Source: Pontibacter kalidii (lineage in GTDB: Bacteria > Bacteroidota > Bacteroidia > Cytophagales > Hymenobacteraceae). From it: a stretch of DNA of 64,000 nt. Position 1 is the first letter of the stretch. Each line of letters opens with the position of its first letter. Both the position numbers and the translations under genes were made by a program. This document shows, one piece after another, positions 16,804 to 24,370 of the stretch. Where the stretch lies: NCBI RefSeq assembly GCF_026278245.1, contig NZ_CP111079.1, forward strand, positions 62,001-126,000, written 5' to 3'. The notes under the pieces are model-generated. The model was not told the DNA's origin. It made no database searches and was given only the letters and a program-made list of their open reading frames with translations.

Positions 16804-17103
16804 ATGGAACGATTACCTAATATTCATCCAGGAGAAATACTGAAAGAAGAGTTTCTTGTTCCTTTAAACATCACGGCCTACAGGCTTTCAAAGGACATTG
16901 GTATACCTCAGACGAGAGTGTCTGAAATTTTGAAAGGAAACAGGCGCATTACAGCAGATACAGCCTTAAGATTAAGTTACTACTTTGGCAATTCCCCAAA
17001 ATTCTGGCTCGGCCTCCAAGACGATTTTGATTTGGAAGAAGAAATGACCATTAAGCAAAAAGAGCTAGAAACGATAAAGCGCTTTGAGAAGAACGCAGCC
17101 TAA
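16804..17103 (+). CDS. higA: HigA-type antitoxin
   Basis: 99 residues, XRE-type helix-turn-helix protein of the HigA/VapI family. NIHPGEILKEEFLVPLNITAYRLSKDIGI is the family opening and RVSEILKGNRRI the recognition helix; NSPKFWLGLQDDFDLEEEM follows. It neutralises HigB and represses the shared promoter. Its last codons overlap the start of the attC-like site (GCCTAAC, 17098-17104), a compact arrangement common in integron cassettes. Confidence 0.94.
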   Translation: MERLPNIHPGEILKEEFLVPLNITAYRLSKDIGIPQTRVSEILKGNRRITADTALRLSYYFGNSPKFWLGLQDDFDLEEEMTIKQKELETIKRFEKNAA

Positions 17104-17164
17104 CCCGGTTCAGCCTTTATGCTTGGCTCTGCCTCACCCACCGGCTGCACGAACACCGTTAGGC
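17098..17164. other. attC-like recombination site
   Basis: 67 bases. R'' GCCTAAC (17098-17104) is the exact complement of R' GTTAGGC (17158-17164), and both fit the integron consensus RYYYAAC/GTTRRRY. Inside, GTTC-AGCC (17108-17115) pairs with GGCT (17143-17146) and GAAC (17151-17154) as L'' and L', leaving GCAC unpaired on one side only, the asymmetry expected of attC. The central part is variable. Confidence 0.65.
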
Positions 17165-17177
17165 TCCATTAAAACAA

Positions 17178-17741
17178 ATGAAGAAAGTAATAAAAGAAAG
17201 AGCTGAAGACCTGTGTGTTTATTGGTGGACAAACCATTACGATATCACCATTTCATCCTGTAAGTCGGATGTAGAGACTTCTATACAAGAGTTTTATCTG
17301 ACTCAAGAGAAAATAGTGTTTCTACAATACTTAGAATCTGCTGTCAAGGAAGATAAATCTCAACACATCAAAACGTGTGATGACAGAAATTGTTTGATTG
17401 AGAAAGGGTTAGCAATAGCGCTTTATGTTATAGAAAATGAATTAAAAAATCTACAGGCTTTAGATGGAGAAACAAACAATACGCCTTCTGATATACAAGA
17501 AATCAAAAATAAGATTGATGTCATCATTAAAGAATTAAAAAAAGCAAATGTTGGGAATGAAATTCTTTTTGATGAATTGATTGAATTAAAGGATCTGAGC
17601 AAATCACTCAAAAAGAAAAACTGGACTGAAGTGGCGAAAGGTAAACTAATTGATTTGGCACTTAATAAAGTGATAGAAAAAGACACACTAGATTATATTA
17701 TAAAAAATCTAACAGGAGATAATATAAATTTACTTAACTAA
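17178..17741 (+). CDS. unknown AT-rich cassette protein
   Basis: 187 residues, soluble, strongly charged. I do not recognise a family. The N-terminal part has paired Trp (CVYWWTNHYDITISS) and a Cys pair around TCDDRNC; the middle is rich in Lys/Glu/Ile and probably forms a helical or coiled-coil region (IQEIKNKIDVIIKELKKA); the C-terminus, KKNWTEVAKGKLIDLALNKVIEK, recalls short C-terminal helices of uncharacterised bacterial proteins. The start lies 20 bases after the R' box of the upstream attC-like site, typical for a cassette gene. Base composition is much lower in GC than the chromosome. Confidence 0.75.
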   Translation: MKKVIKERAEDLCVYWWTNHYDITISSCKSDVETSIQEFYLTQEKIVFLQYLESAVKEDKSQHIKTCDDRNCLIEKGLAIALYVIENELKNLQALDGETNNTPSDIQEIKNKIDVIIKELKKANVGNEILFDELIELKDLSKSLKKKNWTEVAKGKLIDLALNKVIEKDTLDYIIKNLTGDNINLLN

Positions 17742-17750
17742 AATAACAGC

Positions 17751-17804
17751 ACCTAACCACATCTATGAGATAGCTACGCCACCTTATAGACCACCACGTT
17801 CCAC
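17751..17804. other. second, weaker attC-like site
   Basis: ACCTAAC (17751-17757) fits RYYYAAC. CTATGAG (17763-17769) pairs with CTTATAG (17783-17789) with one wobble. The right border reads G|TTCCAC (17798-17804), which does not complement the left box. This is what is expected when the last cassette abuts a non-attC target; joined to the start of its own cassette (TTAGGC) the site would be nearly symmetric. Confidence 0.35.
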
Positions 17805-17826
17805 ACCTCCATCACAAATCAACCAA

Positions 17827-18282
17827 ATGGAATCAGCCTTCAAGATTTGGGAAACCAGCAGAAACTTATACTCGGGTTTTCTGGAGAAATATACTTTAGA
17901 GCAGCTCAACAAGGTGCCGGAGGGGTTTAGTAATAACCTGATCTGGAACATCGGGCACATTATTGTAGCACAGCAAGGCCTGGTTTATAAGTCGTCCGGC
18001 CTGCCCGGGTACGTACCCGACGAGCTGTTCGCGTTATACAAGCCAGGCACAAAGCCTACCGGCACTACTTCGGAGGAAGAGGTGGCGGAGTTAAAGGAGC
18101 TTTTGATCTCGTTGATAGCGCAAACGAAAGCAGACTACTATGCCGGTAAATTTGTGACGTATAATGCGCGTATGACAGGCACGGGCTTTCAGGTAGCCTC
18201 TTTAACAGACGCTATACAATTTAACAATTACCACGAAGCGCTCCACTTGGGGGTTATGATGAGCATCAGGAAATTTGTTTAA
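17827..18282 (+). CDS. DinB-like metal-binding four-helix protein
   Basis: 151 residues of the DinB/YfiT-like superfamily. The likely metal-binding histidines are in LIWNIGHIIVAQQ and NNYHEALHLGVMM. Members include thiol-transfer enzymes and many proteins of unknown function; bacillithiol transferase-type activity is possible but not shown. GC content returns to the chromosomal level here, directly after the cassette region. Confidence 0.85.
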   Translation: MESAFKIWETSRNLYSGFLEKYTLEQLNKVPEGFSNNLIWNIGHIIVAQQGLVYKSSGLPGYVPDELFALYKPGTKPTGTTSEEEVAELKELLISLIAQTKADYYAGKFVTYNARMTGTGFQVASLTDAIQFNNYHEALHLGVMMSIRKFV

Positions 18283-18406
18283 GGCCCTGAAGGAAAATGC
18301 CAGCCCCCTTCACCTCCGTCCCGTGCAGCCGCCAGCTGCCTTCTGTCGACACTGTTCTGCCAAACCTCCCGCAAATCCAAATTATAACAAATCCAATTTA
18401 AGGCCT

Positions 18407-18414
18407 TATTTTTG
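18407..18414 (+). promoter_or_regulatory. -7 box of amidinotransferase promoter
   Basis: TATTTTTG fits TAnnTTTG and lies 32 bases before the TTG start at 18447. Confidence 0.5.
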
Positions 18415-18446
18415 CACCGCAGAAAGCACCCTTAGCTAGTATAGAA

Positions 18447-19325
18447 TTGAGTAAGAGCATAAAGCAGTACAGCGAGACCGATACGCTGCAGAAGGTTATT
18501 ATCGGGAGGTACGAGAACTACAGTGAGGCGCCGGCCTATGTGGAGCTGGTGAACGAGGATCAGAAGAACGGGCTGCCACAAAAAGAGCAGCTGAAGGAGG
18601 AATTCGATACCTTCCGGCAAGTGCTGACGGAGGCCGGTGTGGAGGTGCTGGTGCCGGATTATGTGGGCAAGTTTGTGTACGACCAGCTCACGCCGCGCGA
18701 CCTAGGCATGGTGATCGGGGAGAAGTTCCTGCTCTGCAACATGGTGAAGAAAAGCCGCCGCTACGAGAGCGCCGGTATTTTCCGCTACCTGCACGATATT
18801 CCCGGCCACGAAGCCAACATCATCATACCGGACTCACCCACCTGCTTTATAGAGGGAGGCGACATATTGGTAGACAAAGGGAACATCTTTGTGGCTGTGT
18901 CGCAGCGCACCAACCCGGAAGGCGTGGCTTTTCTGGAGGAGCAGTTTGGCGATGCATTCAATGTGGTGCCGATTGAGGCGCGAACCTTGGCAGAAGGCGA
19001 GAACGTGCTGCACCTGGATTGCATGTTTAACCCCGTAGGAGGCAAGGCAGCGCTTATCTATGAGGAAGGCTTCAAGCATGTTCCACGTGAGATCCTCGAT
19101 AACTACGACCTGATCCGGGTGAACAAGGAGCAGCAGCGGGAGCTGGCCACCAATATCCTTTCCCTGTCGCAGGACCGGATCATCAGCCGCGACCACCCAC
19201 TGTGCAAGCCTATTAACGAGGAGATCCGGAAGGCGGGTATAGAGGTAACGGAGATAACGTTTGATGCGGCCCCGGCCACGGGTGGCTCATTCAGGTGTTG
19301 CAGTCTGCCTTTAAGAAGAGGCTAG
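18447..19325 (+). CDS. amidinotransferase/DDAH-superfamily hydrolase
   Basis: 292 residues of the guanidine-modifying (pentein) superfamily that includes arginine deiminases, dimethylarginine dimethylaminohydrolases and ornithine-producing enzymes. Visible elements are the early Asp of TPRDLGMVIG, the FIEGGDILV motif, HLDCMFNPVG with the catalytic His region, and the C-terminal nucleophilic cysteine in ATGGSFRCCSLPL. Translation appears to start at TTG: no in-frame ATG occurs before residue 76, and the promoter box lies just upstream. The substrate is probably a guanidino compound; which one is open. Confidence 0.85.
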   Translation: MSKSIKQYSETDTLQKVIIGRYENYSEAPAYVELVNEDQKNGLPQKEQLKEEFDTFRQVLTEAGVEVLVPDYVGKFVYDQLTPRDLGMVIGEKFLLCNMVKKSRRYESAGIFRYLHDIPGHEANIIIPDSPTCFIEGGDILVDKGNIFVAVSQRTNPEGVAFLEEQFGDAFNVVPIEARTLAEGENVLHLDCMFNPVGGKAALIYEEGFKHVPREILDNYDLIRVNKEQQRELATNILSLSQDRIISRDHPLCKPINEEIRKAGIEVTEITFDAAPATGGSFRCCSLPLRRG

Positions 19326-19406
19326 CAAGAGCATAAAATTGGGGCCAGTGGAAGCCTAAACAAAAGCAATTTTGATTAGCTTAAGGTTTCAAAGTATAAG
19401 AACCTC

Positions 19407-19889
19407 ATGCCGCTCCATATTCGCCCTATTCAAGCATCCGACAACGAGCCACTGGCAACGCTGATCCGCGCTGTTTTCCGCGAGTTTAAGATCGACAAAC
19501 CCGGCACGGTATACACCGATCCTACTACCGATGCTTTGTACCAGCTGTTCCAGCACCCTGGCAGCACCTATTTTGTTGCGGAAGAAAATGGTGTGCTAGT
19601 AGGCGGTTGCGGCGTTTATCCGACAGAAGGCTTGCCGGAGGGCTGTGCAGAGTTGGTTAAGTTTTACCTCACTGCCGAGGCCCGAGGCAAGGGCATTGGC
19701 AACAAACTGATGCAGCAAAGTATAGCAGCAGCCAGGGCACTGGGCTATAAACAGCTATACTTGGAGTCGTTCCCAGAGCTTGCGAAAGCCGTATCAATGT
19801 ATGAAAAAGCAGGATTCGAGCCTTTGCCGCACGCACTGGGCAACTCCGGCCACTATGCCTGCACCATCTGGATGTTGAAAGATCTATGA
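19407..19889 (+). CDS. GNAT family N-acetyltransferase
   Basis: 160 residues. The acetyl-CoA pyrophosphate loop is visible as TAEARGKGIGNKLMQQ, preceded by AELVKFYL (strand 4) and followed by YLESFPELAKAVSMYEKAGF. It transfers an acetyl group to an amine; the substrate is unknown. It overlaps the next gene by 4 bases (ATGA), so the two are translationally coupled. Confidence 0.92.
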   Translation: MPLHIRPIQASDNEPLATLIRAVFREFKIDKPGTVYTDPTTDALYQLFQHPGSTYFVAEENGVLVGGCGVYPTEGLPEGCAELVKFYLTAEARGKGIGNKLMQQSIAAARALGYKQLYLESFPELAKAVSMYEKAGFEPLPHALGNSGHYACTIWMLKDL

Positions 19890-20512
19890 GTATAGAACGC
19901 GCCTATAACCGTTGGGCTCCGCAGTACGACACCAACAAGAACCGCACCCGCGACCTGGAGGCCGTGGCCTTGCGCGCTACGCTGAAAAGTATAACTTTCG
20001 AGCGATGCCTGGAGATCGGTTGCGGCACGGGTAAAAATACGGAGTGGTTGGTGCGCCGGGTCATGCACGTAACGGCCGTGGACCTGTCGGAGGAGATGCT
20101 GGAGCGGGCCAGGAAGAAGGTAAGCTCCAACAAGGCAGAGTTTATACTTGCCGATATTACCCAAAGCTGGAGTTTTGCCACGCAACCATACGACCTGGTC
20201 AGCTTTAGCCTGGTGCTGGAGCACATCGCGGACCTGGAGTATATTTTTAAGCAGGCGGCCCTTGCGCTGAACCACGGCGGGCACGTGTATATCGGCGAGC
20301 TGCACCCTTTTAAGCAGTACAGCGGTACCAAGGCCCGCTTCGATACCGAGGAGGGAAGGCAGGAAGTGGAGTGCTACACCCATCATGTGTCGGATTTTGT
20401 GCAAGCCGCCCGGCAGAATGGCCTCCGGCTGGTAGACCTGAACGAGTACTTCGACGACAACGACCGCACGACTATTCCCCGCATCCTGACGATATTCTTG
20501 CAGAAAGTATAG
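19886..20512 (+). CDS. class I SAM-dependent methyltransferase
   Basis: 208 residues. Motif I is LEIGCGTGKNTEWL and motif II includes VTAVDLSEEMLERAR; YDLVSFSLVLEHI corresponds to motif IV. Small-molecule type. It is coupled to the GNAT gene through the 4-base overlap, suggesting action on a shared or related substrate. Confidence 0.92.
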   Translation: MSIERAYNRWAPQYDTNKNRTRDLEAVALRATLKSITFERCLEIGCGTGKNTEWLVRRVMHVTAVDLSEEMLERARKKVSSNKAEFILADITQSWSFATQPYDLVSFSLVLEHIADLEYIFKQAALALNHGGHVYIGELHPFKQYSGTKARFDTEEGRQEVECYTHHVSDFVQAARQNGLRLVDLNEYFDDNDRTTIPRILTIFLQKV

Positions 20513-20548
20513 AAAGCTTTACTTTTATACTTTCAGGATCAATCATAC

Positions 20549-20920
20549 ATGAAGATACTTTTAGTTGTAGGGGCGGGCAGCTTTATAGGCGGTGTGCTGC
20601 GTTACCTGCTCACCTTGTTTATTCAATCTCGTGCTACTGTTGCTTTTCCGTTTGGCACGTTGGGAGTCAACCTTATCGGCTGCTTTTTAATGGGGCTGGT
20701 CTTTGAGCTGATCGCCAAGGGGGATATGCCTGGGGAGTGGCGCCCTTTTTTGGCTACAGGTATACTTGGGGGCTTCACTACGTTTTCTGCTTTCTCGCTG
20801 GAGTCGGTTAGCCTGTTGCAGGCAGAGCAGTACGGGCAGGCTATACTTTACATCCTGGCCAGCGTGGTGCTGGGCCTGCTGGCTACCTTTGCCGGTATGT
20901 GGCTGGTAAAGCTGGTGTAA
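20549..20920 (+). CDS. crcB: fluoride channel CrcB/Fluc
   Basis: 123 residues, four transmembrane helices. Family signatures GGVLRYLLT, GTLGVNLIGCFLMGL and TGILGGFTTFSAFSLE (with the pore Phe and the sodium-site region) are intact. It forms dual-topology dimers exporting fluoride. Only 36 bases separate it from the methyltransferase gene, too little for a fluoride riboswitch. Confidence 0.96.
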   Translation: MKILLVVGAGSFIGGVLRYLLTLFIQSRATVAFPFGTLGVNLIGCFLMGLVFELIAKGDMPGEWRPFLATGILGGFTTFSAFSLESVSLLQAEQYGQAILYILASVVLGLLATFAGMWLVKLV

Positions 20921-20924
20921 CAGA

Positions 20925-21239
20925 TCAGCCTAGCAACCCTTCCATACTTCTAAACACCGTCACCATCGCCCGTCCTCTTTCCGACAAAGTATACTCTATG
21001 TGCAGGGGCTTCTCCTGTACCACGGTCTTCACGAGGATGTCCGCCTCCTCCATCTCCTTGAGCGCCGTGGCCACCGACTGCTTGTTGGAGCCCGGCAGCT
21101 GACGCAGCAAAGAATTAAACCGCACCGGTCCATCCAGCGCCAGCCTGAAAATCTCGGGCTTCCATTTGCCTGCTAACTGCTTTAAAATTTCTGTGGCGGG
21201 GCAGCACGCCTCCTCCCTGTGTATATTATTGGTAGTCAT
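20925..21239 (-). CDS. HxlR-type transcriptional regulator
   Basis: 104-residue winged helix protein. CCPATEILKQLAGKWKPEIFRLAL is the HxlR opening, with a cysteine pair near the N-terminus that could be redox-sensitive, and FNSLLRQLPGSNKQSVATALKEME the recognition region. It is divergent from the DsbA-like gene, and large inverted repeats lie between them, so it probably controls that gene. Confidence 0.92.
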   Translation of the reverse strand: MTTNNIHREEACCPATEILKQLAGKWKPEIFRLALDGPVRFNSLLRQLPGSNKQSVATALKEMEEADILVKTVVQEKPLHIEYTLSERGRAMVTVFRSMEGLLG

Positions 21240-21279
21240 GTTTTTTTGACTAATTGACTCTCCTGAAGTATAGCCTGAC

Positions 21280-21341
21280 CTTTGTAAAAGAAATTCAGTA
21301 CGGCCGGTTGGCTACTAGCTAACCGGCCAACTTTTACAAAG
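21280..21341. promoter_or_regulatory. nested inverted repeats between hxlR and dsbA-like gene
   Basis: CTTTGTAAAAG (21280-21290) is the complement of CTTTTACAAAG (21331-21341). Between them GGCCGGTTGGC (21302-21312) nearly complements GCTAACCGGCC (21318-21328). The outer pair is a good candidate for the HxlR operator; the inner may form a hairpin or attenuator. Confidence 0.5.
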
Positions 21342-21362
21342 TTTAACGCAAAATAGAAGACC

Positions 21363-22274
21363 ATGGAGATAAAACCAATGATGCACTGCGATATGGAAAC
21401 TGGTGTGTGTGAAATACCGGCAACACAGGTAACCACAGAAGCTACTAATATTGCCGCAGCACAGAAGCCGATCAAGCTACTATACTTTACCGACCCGATC
21501 TGCTCTTCGTGCTGGGGCATCGACCCGCAGCTAAAGAAACTGGCGTTGGAGTACGGACCATACTTCGAGGTCGAGTACCGCATGGGCGGACTGCTGCCGA
21601 GCTGGGAAACCTACGGTGGCCGCGACGTGAACGGCCCAGCCAGCGTGGCCCAGCACTGGGAAGAGGCCGGTGCCCATTATGAGATGCCCATAGACGGCGA
21701 CCTGTGGCTGGAAGACCCATTGCCATCCTCTTACCCGCCTTCCATCGCCTTTAAGGCGGCCCAATTGCAGGGCGAAGAGAAAGCCGCAGCGTTCCTGCGA
21801 AGGATAAAGGAGATGATCTTCCTGGAGAAGAAAAACATTGCCCGCTGGGAGAATCTGGCGCTCGCCGCCGAACAAACCGGTCTGGATGTAGCACAGTTTG
21901 AGGCAGATTTTGAGGGCAAGGCCGTGGAGTTGTTCCAGCAGGACCTGGCGCTGGCGCGCCAGCTGGGCGTGCGGGGCTTCCCGACTATCTTTGTGACAGA
22001 CGAGAACGATAAGCGTGTGCTGGTATACGGCTCCCGCCCTTACGAGCAGTATGAGCAGGCGCTGCTGCAGCTGCACCCGGAGGTAAAGAAGCAGGTGTAC
22101 GAAACTGCCTTTACATCCCTTTTCGCCAAGTATAGCACGCTTACATCTAAGGAGTTTTCGGTAATTTCCGGAATGAAAACCGGTGAGGCGGAAGCTTACC
22201 TGCGGGCTTTGCACACACAAGGCCAGATCGGGAAGTATGCTTCCAAGAACGGTGCCCTGTGGATAAAGCAGTAA
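21363..22274 (+). CDS. DsbA/YjbH-like thioredoxin-fold protein
   Basis: 303 residues. The active site is CSSCWGIDPQLKKL (CxxC), followed by the helical insert and RGFPTIFVTDE with the cis-proline loop. No signal peptide is seen, so it is cytoplasmic. Similar length and layout occur in SpxH/YjbH-like and FrnE-like members of the DsbA family, including Bacteroidota homologues of unclear function. The C-terminal 60 residues (SLFAKYSTLTSKEFSVIS) form an extra domain, possibly winged helix-like. The divergent HxlR regulator suggests control by thiol or electrophile stress. Confidence 0.88.
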   Translation: MEIKPMMHCDMETGVCEIPATQVTTEATNIAAAQKPIKLLYFTDPICSSCWGIDPQLKKLALEYGPYFEVEYRMGGLLPSWETYGGRDVNGPASVAQHWEEAGAHYEMPIDGDLWLEDPLPSSYPPSIAFKAAQLQGEEKAAAFLRRIKEMIFLEKKNIARWENLALAAEQTGLDVAQFEADFEGKAVELFQQDLALARQLGVRGFPTIFVTDENDKRVLVYGSRPYEQYEQALLQLHPEVKKQVYETAFTSLFAKYSTLTSKEFSVISGMKTGEAEAYLRALHTQGQIGKYASKNGALWIKQ

Positions 22275-22887
22275 GCTGGCAAGTATAAAGCTTAGACTGT
22301 AAGTATCCCTATGGCGCGAGCGTCCACGCTCGTGACTGGTTATGGCATGGGCCTCCAGCCCAGTCGGATTACAAATCCGACGAGATAATAAGACATGGGT
22401 TACAAACCCGCGCCAGCAAAAGAGAAGTCCCGGCAGCTGCCATCTGATTCCCCTCCTCGGAGGGGTAGGGGTGGGTTTATTCTCTGCTCTTCGGGATTTG
22501 CAATCCCGAAGTTCCTGTTATGAGGATTTGCAATCCGACTCTTTTTACTTTTAGCCCCAGTCTGATGGCTGACAAAGTATAAAACCGGATTATAAATCCT
22601 GATAATAACTTACTTTCGGATTGCAAATCCGAAAGAGCGGAGGTAACCCTGTCATTCTGTTAAGAAACTTGGTAGAAATAGAGAGCCCCTTCCCCCGGGA
22701 AGTTATGCTTATGCTACCTGCCACTAAGATCCTTTCAGGATGACAAAAAAGGATGACTTTACAGCCTGCTTCCATGGGAAGAGTGGGTTTACACCTGAGC
22801 AGGACTAGTGACTCGAAACTTATAGTATAAAACAAAAAGCCCCGACAAGTGCCGGGGCTTTTCTATCAATAAGCTACTTAATAATGC
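22275..22887. repeat. intergenic repeat island D
   Basis: No gene. Contains hairpin-plus-tail repeats: one on the minus strand (hairpin 22317-22332, tail 22311-22316) and GGGTTACAAACCC-G-CGCCAG (22397-22416); several small GGATTnCAAATCC-type palindromes (22365, 22497, 22524, 22588, 22617); a CCCCTCC/GGAGGGG box (about 22450-22480); the TGTCATTCTG repeat (22649-22748); and the peroxiredoxin terminator. Confidence 0.75.
22835..22866 (-). terminator. intrinsic terminator of peroxiredoxin operon
   Basis: AAAAGCCCCG (22835-22844) with CGGGGCTTTT (22853-22862); on the minus strand the stem ends in a T run. Confidence 0.85.
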
Positions 22888-23517
22888 TTAGTGCTTTGCA
22901 AGGTAGTTTGATACGCCTTCTTTCGTGGCCTGCATCGCCTCTTTGCCTTCAGACCAGTTGGCTGGGCAAACTTCGCCTTTCTCTTCGAAATACTGCAGGG
23001 CGTCTACCATACGCAGGGCCTCGTCGATAGAGCGGCCAAGCGGCAGGTCATTAACAACCTGGTGACGAACTACACCTTCTTTGTCGATCAGGAACAGGCC
23101 GCGGTAAGCAACCGGCTCGCCAACAAAAGTTACTTCACCTTCTTCATTGTAGTCGTAGTGACCAGCCAATACGTCATAGTTCTGCGCGATAGTCTTAGAC
23201 GCATCTGCTACAAGTGGGTAGTTCACACCCTCGATACCACCCTGCTCACGCGGAGTGTTCAGCCATGCGAAGTGAGAGAAGTGCGTGTCGGTAGAGCAAC
23301 CTACTACAGCTACACCTTTGCGCTCAAACTCTTCCATTCTGTCCTGGAAGGCGATGATCTCAGTTGGGCACACAAACGTGAAGTCCATTGGGTAGAAGTA
23401 GAAAACTACGTGCTTCTTGCCAATGTACTGCTCCAGTGAAAAGTTCTCAACGAATTCGCCGTTCTCTACGGCTGTTGCTTTAAAAGAAGGTGCTTTTTTA
23501 CCTACTAAAACTGCCAT
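22888..23517 (-). CDS. 2-Cys peroxiredoxin
   Basis: 209 residues of the AhpC/Prx1 group. The peroxidatic cysteine is in FYPMDFTFVCPTEIIAF and the resolving cysteine in GEVCPANWSEGKEAM. It reduces hydrogen peroxide and organic peroxides in the cytoplasm. It follows the Fur-like gene by 30 bases in the same direction, forming a peroxide-response operon. Confidence 0.96.
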   Translation of the reverse strand: MAVLVGKKAPSFKATAVENGEFVENFSLEQYIGKKHVVFYFYPMDFTFVCPTEIIAFQDRMEEFERKGVAVVGCSTDTHFSHFAWLNTPREQGGIEGVNYPLVADASKTIAQNYDVLAGHYDYNEEGEVTFVGEPVAYRGLFLIDKEGVVRHQVVNDLPLGRSIDEALRMVDALQYFEEKGEVCPANWSEGKEAMQATKEGVSNYLAKH

Positions 23518-23547
23518 GTGTTATTTGTTTTTGGGTTATTGAAAAAT

Positions 23548-24015
23548 CTATTTAGAAACTCGTGTAATGCTTATTTGTTTGTCGGGCTCCACTTTATTGC
23601 CTGTCAGCTGCACCGAGAACCCTTTTATCTCGAAGTTCTCCAGCTTTCGTTTACTAAAGAACTCTGTTAGCAGAGCCTCCAGCTCCTCATCCTCAAAATC
23701 AACGATTTCTTTTGTTTTGCTGCAAAAGATGTGGTTGTGCACGTGTGTGTTGGCATCGTAGCGCTTACCGCCTTCCTCAGAGAGGGCACGCTTGATCAGG
23801 CCTGTTTCTACAAACGTATCGAGCGTTTTGTAAACCGTGCCAAGCGATATACTTGGGTTTGCCGGTTTCAGGCGCTGGAACACATCCTCGGCGGTGGGGT
23901 GGTGCCCATGCAGCTCCATTACCGACTCGAACACAACAATGCGCTGGTGTGTGGCTTTCAGGCCACCCTCCGTCAGGCGCTGTCGTAATTCGTCTCGTGT
24001 CAGGTTTTGCTGCAT
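23548..24015 (-). CDS. Fur/PerR family repressor lacking zinc cysteines
   Basis: 155 residues. The DNA-binding part (LKATHQRIVVFESVMELHGHHPTAEDV; ISLGTVYKTLDTFVETGLI) and the His-rich metal region (YDANTHVHNHIFCSKT) place it in the Fur family. Unlike classical Fur and PerR it has only one cysteine: the first CxxC reads CSKT and the C-terminal CxxC is absent, so the structural zinc site cannot form in the usual way. Position before a peroxiredoxin gene points to a PerR-like role. Two palindromes overlap its transcription start. Confidence 0.9.
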   Translation of the reverse strand: MQQNLTRDELRQRLTEGGLKATHQRIVVFESVMELHGHHPTAEDVFQRLKPANPSISLGTVYKTLDTFVETGLIKRALSEEGGKRYDANTHVHNHIFCSKTKEIVDFEDEELEALLTEFFSKRKLENFEIKGFSVQLTGNKVEPDKQISITRVSK

Positions 24016-24020
24016 ATAAG

Positions 24021-24060
24021 TAAGAATTATTCCTAACTAGGAAATATTCCTGCAAAGGTA
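24021..24060 (-). promoter_or_regulatory. fur/perR promoter and operator
   Basis: The minus-strand -7 box TACCTTTG lies at 24053-24060. Immediately downstream are AGGAATATTTCCT (24039-24051, palindromic) and AGGAATAATTCTTA (24022-24035), which resembles a PerR box. Both start AGGAATA. They cover the predicted start point, fitting autorepression. Confidence 0.6.
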
Positions 24061-24370
24061 AGGCTTATAGTTAAGAGTTAAAAGCTGAGGAAGTTAAAAA
24101 ATTAGAAAGTCTTCTTGATCATAAAACAAGTTGAGCGATAGCGCAGCCCATGACTACGTATGGCAGCAGTGCAGAAACGGCATAGACGTTGGTGTATACT
24201 TTAAAAGCTGGCGAAGTATAACTTGTTGGGGATAACCCTAACAAGGGTGGGAAAATGTGGCCGAAGTATACCAACTTCTGTTCTGGGTTTGCAATCCGCC
24301 CGCTTACATGAGCGAAACATTTCCTCTGCGGATTACAAAATAAATAGTTCTACACTTCCGGATTACAAAC

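Larger units (their letters stand above)
16424..17158 (+). mobile_element. integron-type gene cassette carrying higBA
   Basis: The segment is bounded by GTTAGGC at 16423-16429 and again at 17158-17164, the R' cleavage boxes (G|TTRRRY) expected at cassette borders, with related bases after each (CTACATT and CTCCATT). Its 3' end carries an attC-like site (17098-17164). A toxin-antitoxin pair with its own promoter is typical cassette cargo. No integrase gene is in this window, and no attC precedes the left border, so insertion into a secondary G|TT site is inferred. Confidence 0.65.

Noticed and set aside
20513..20548. Fluoride riboswitch before crcB
   Set aside because: Only 36 bases are available and no pseudoknot pattern is visible.
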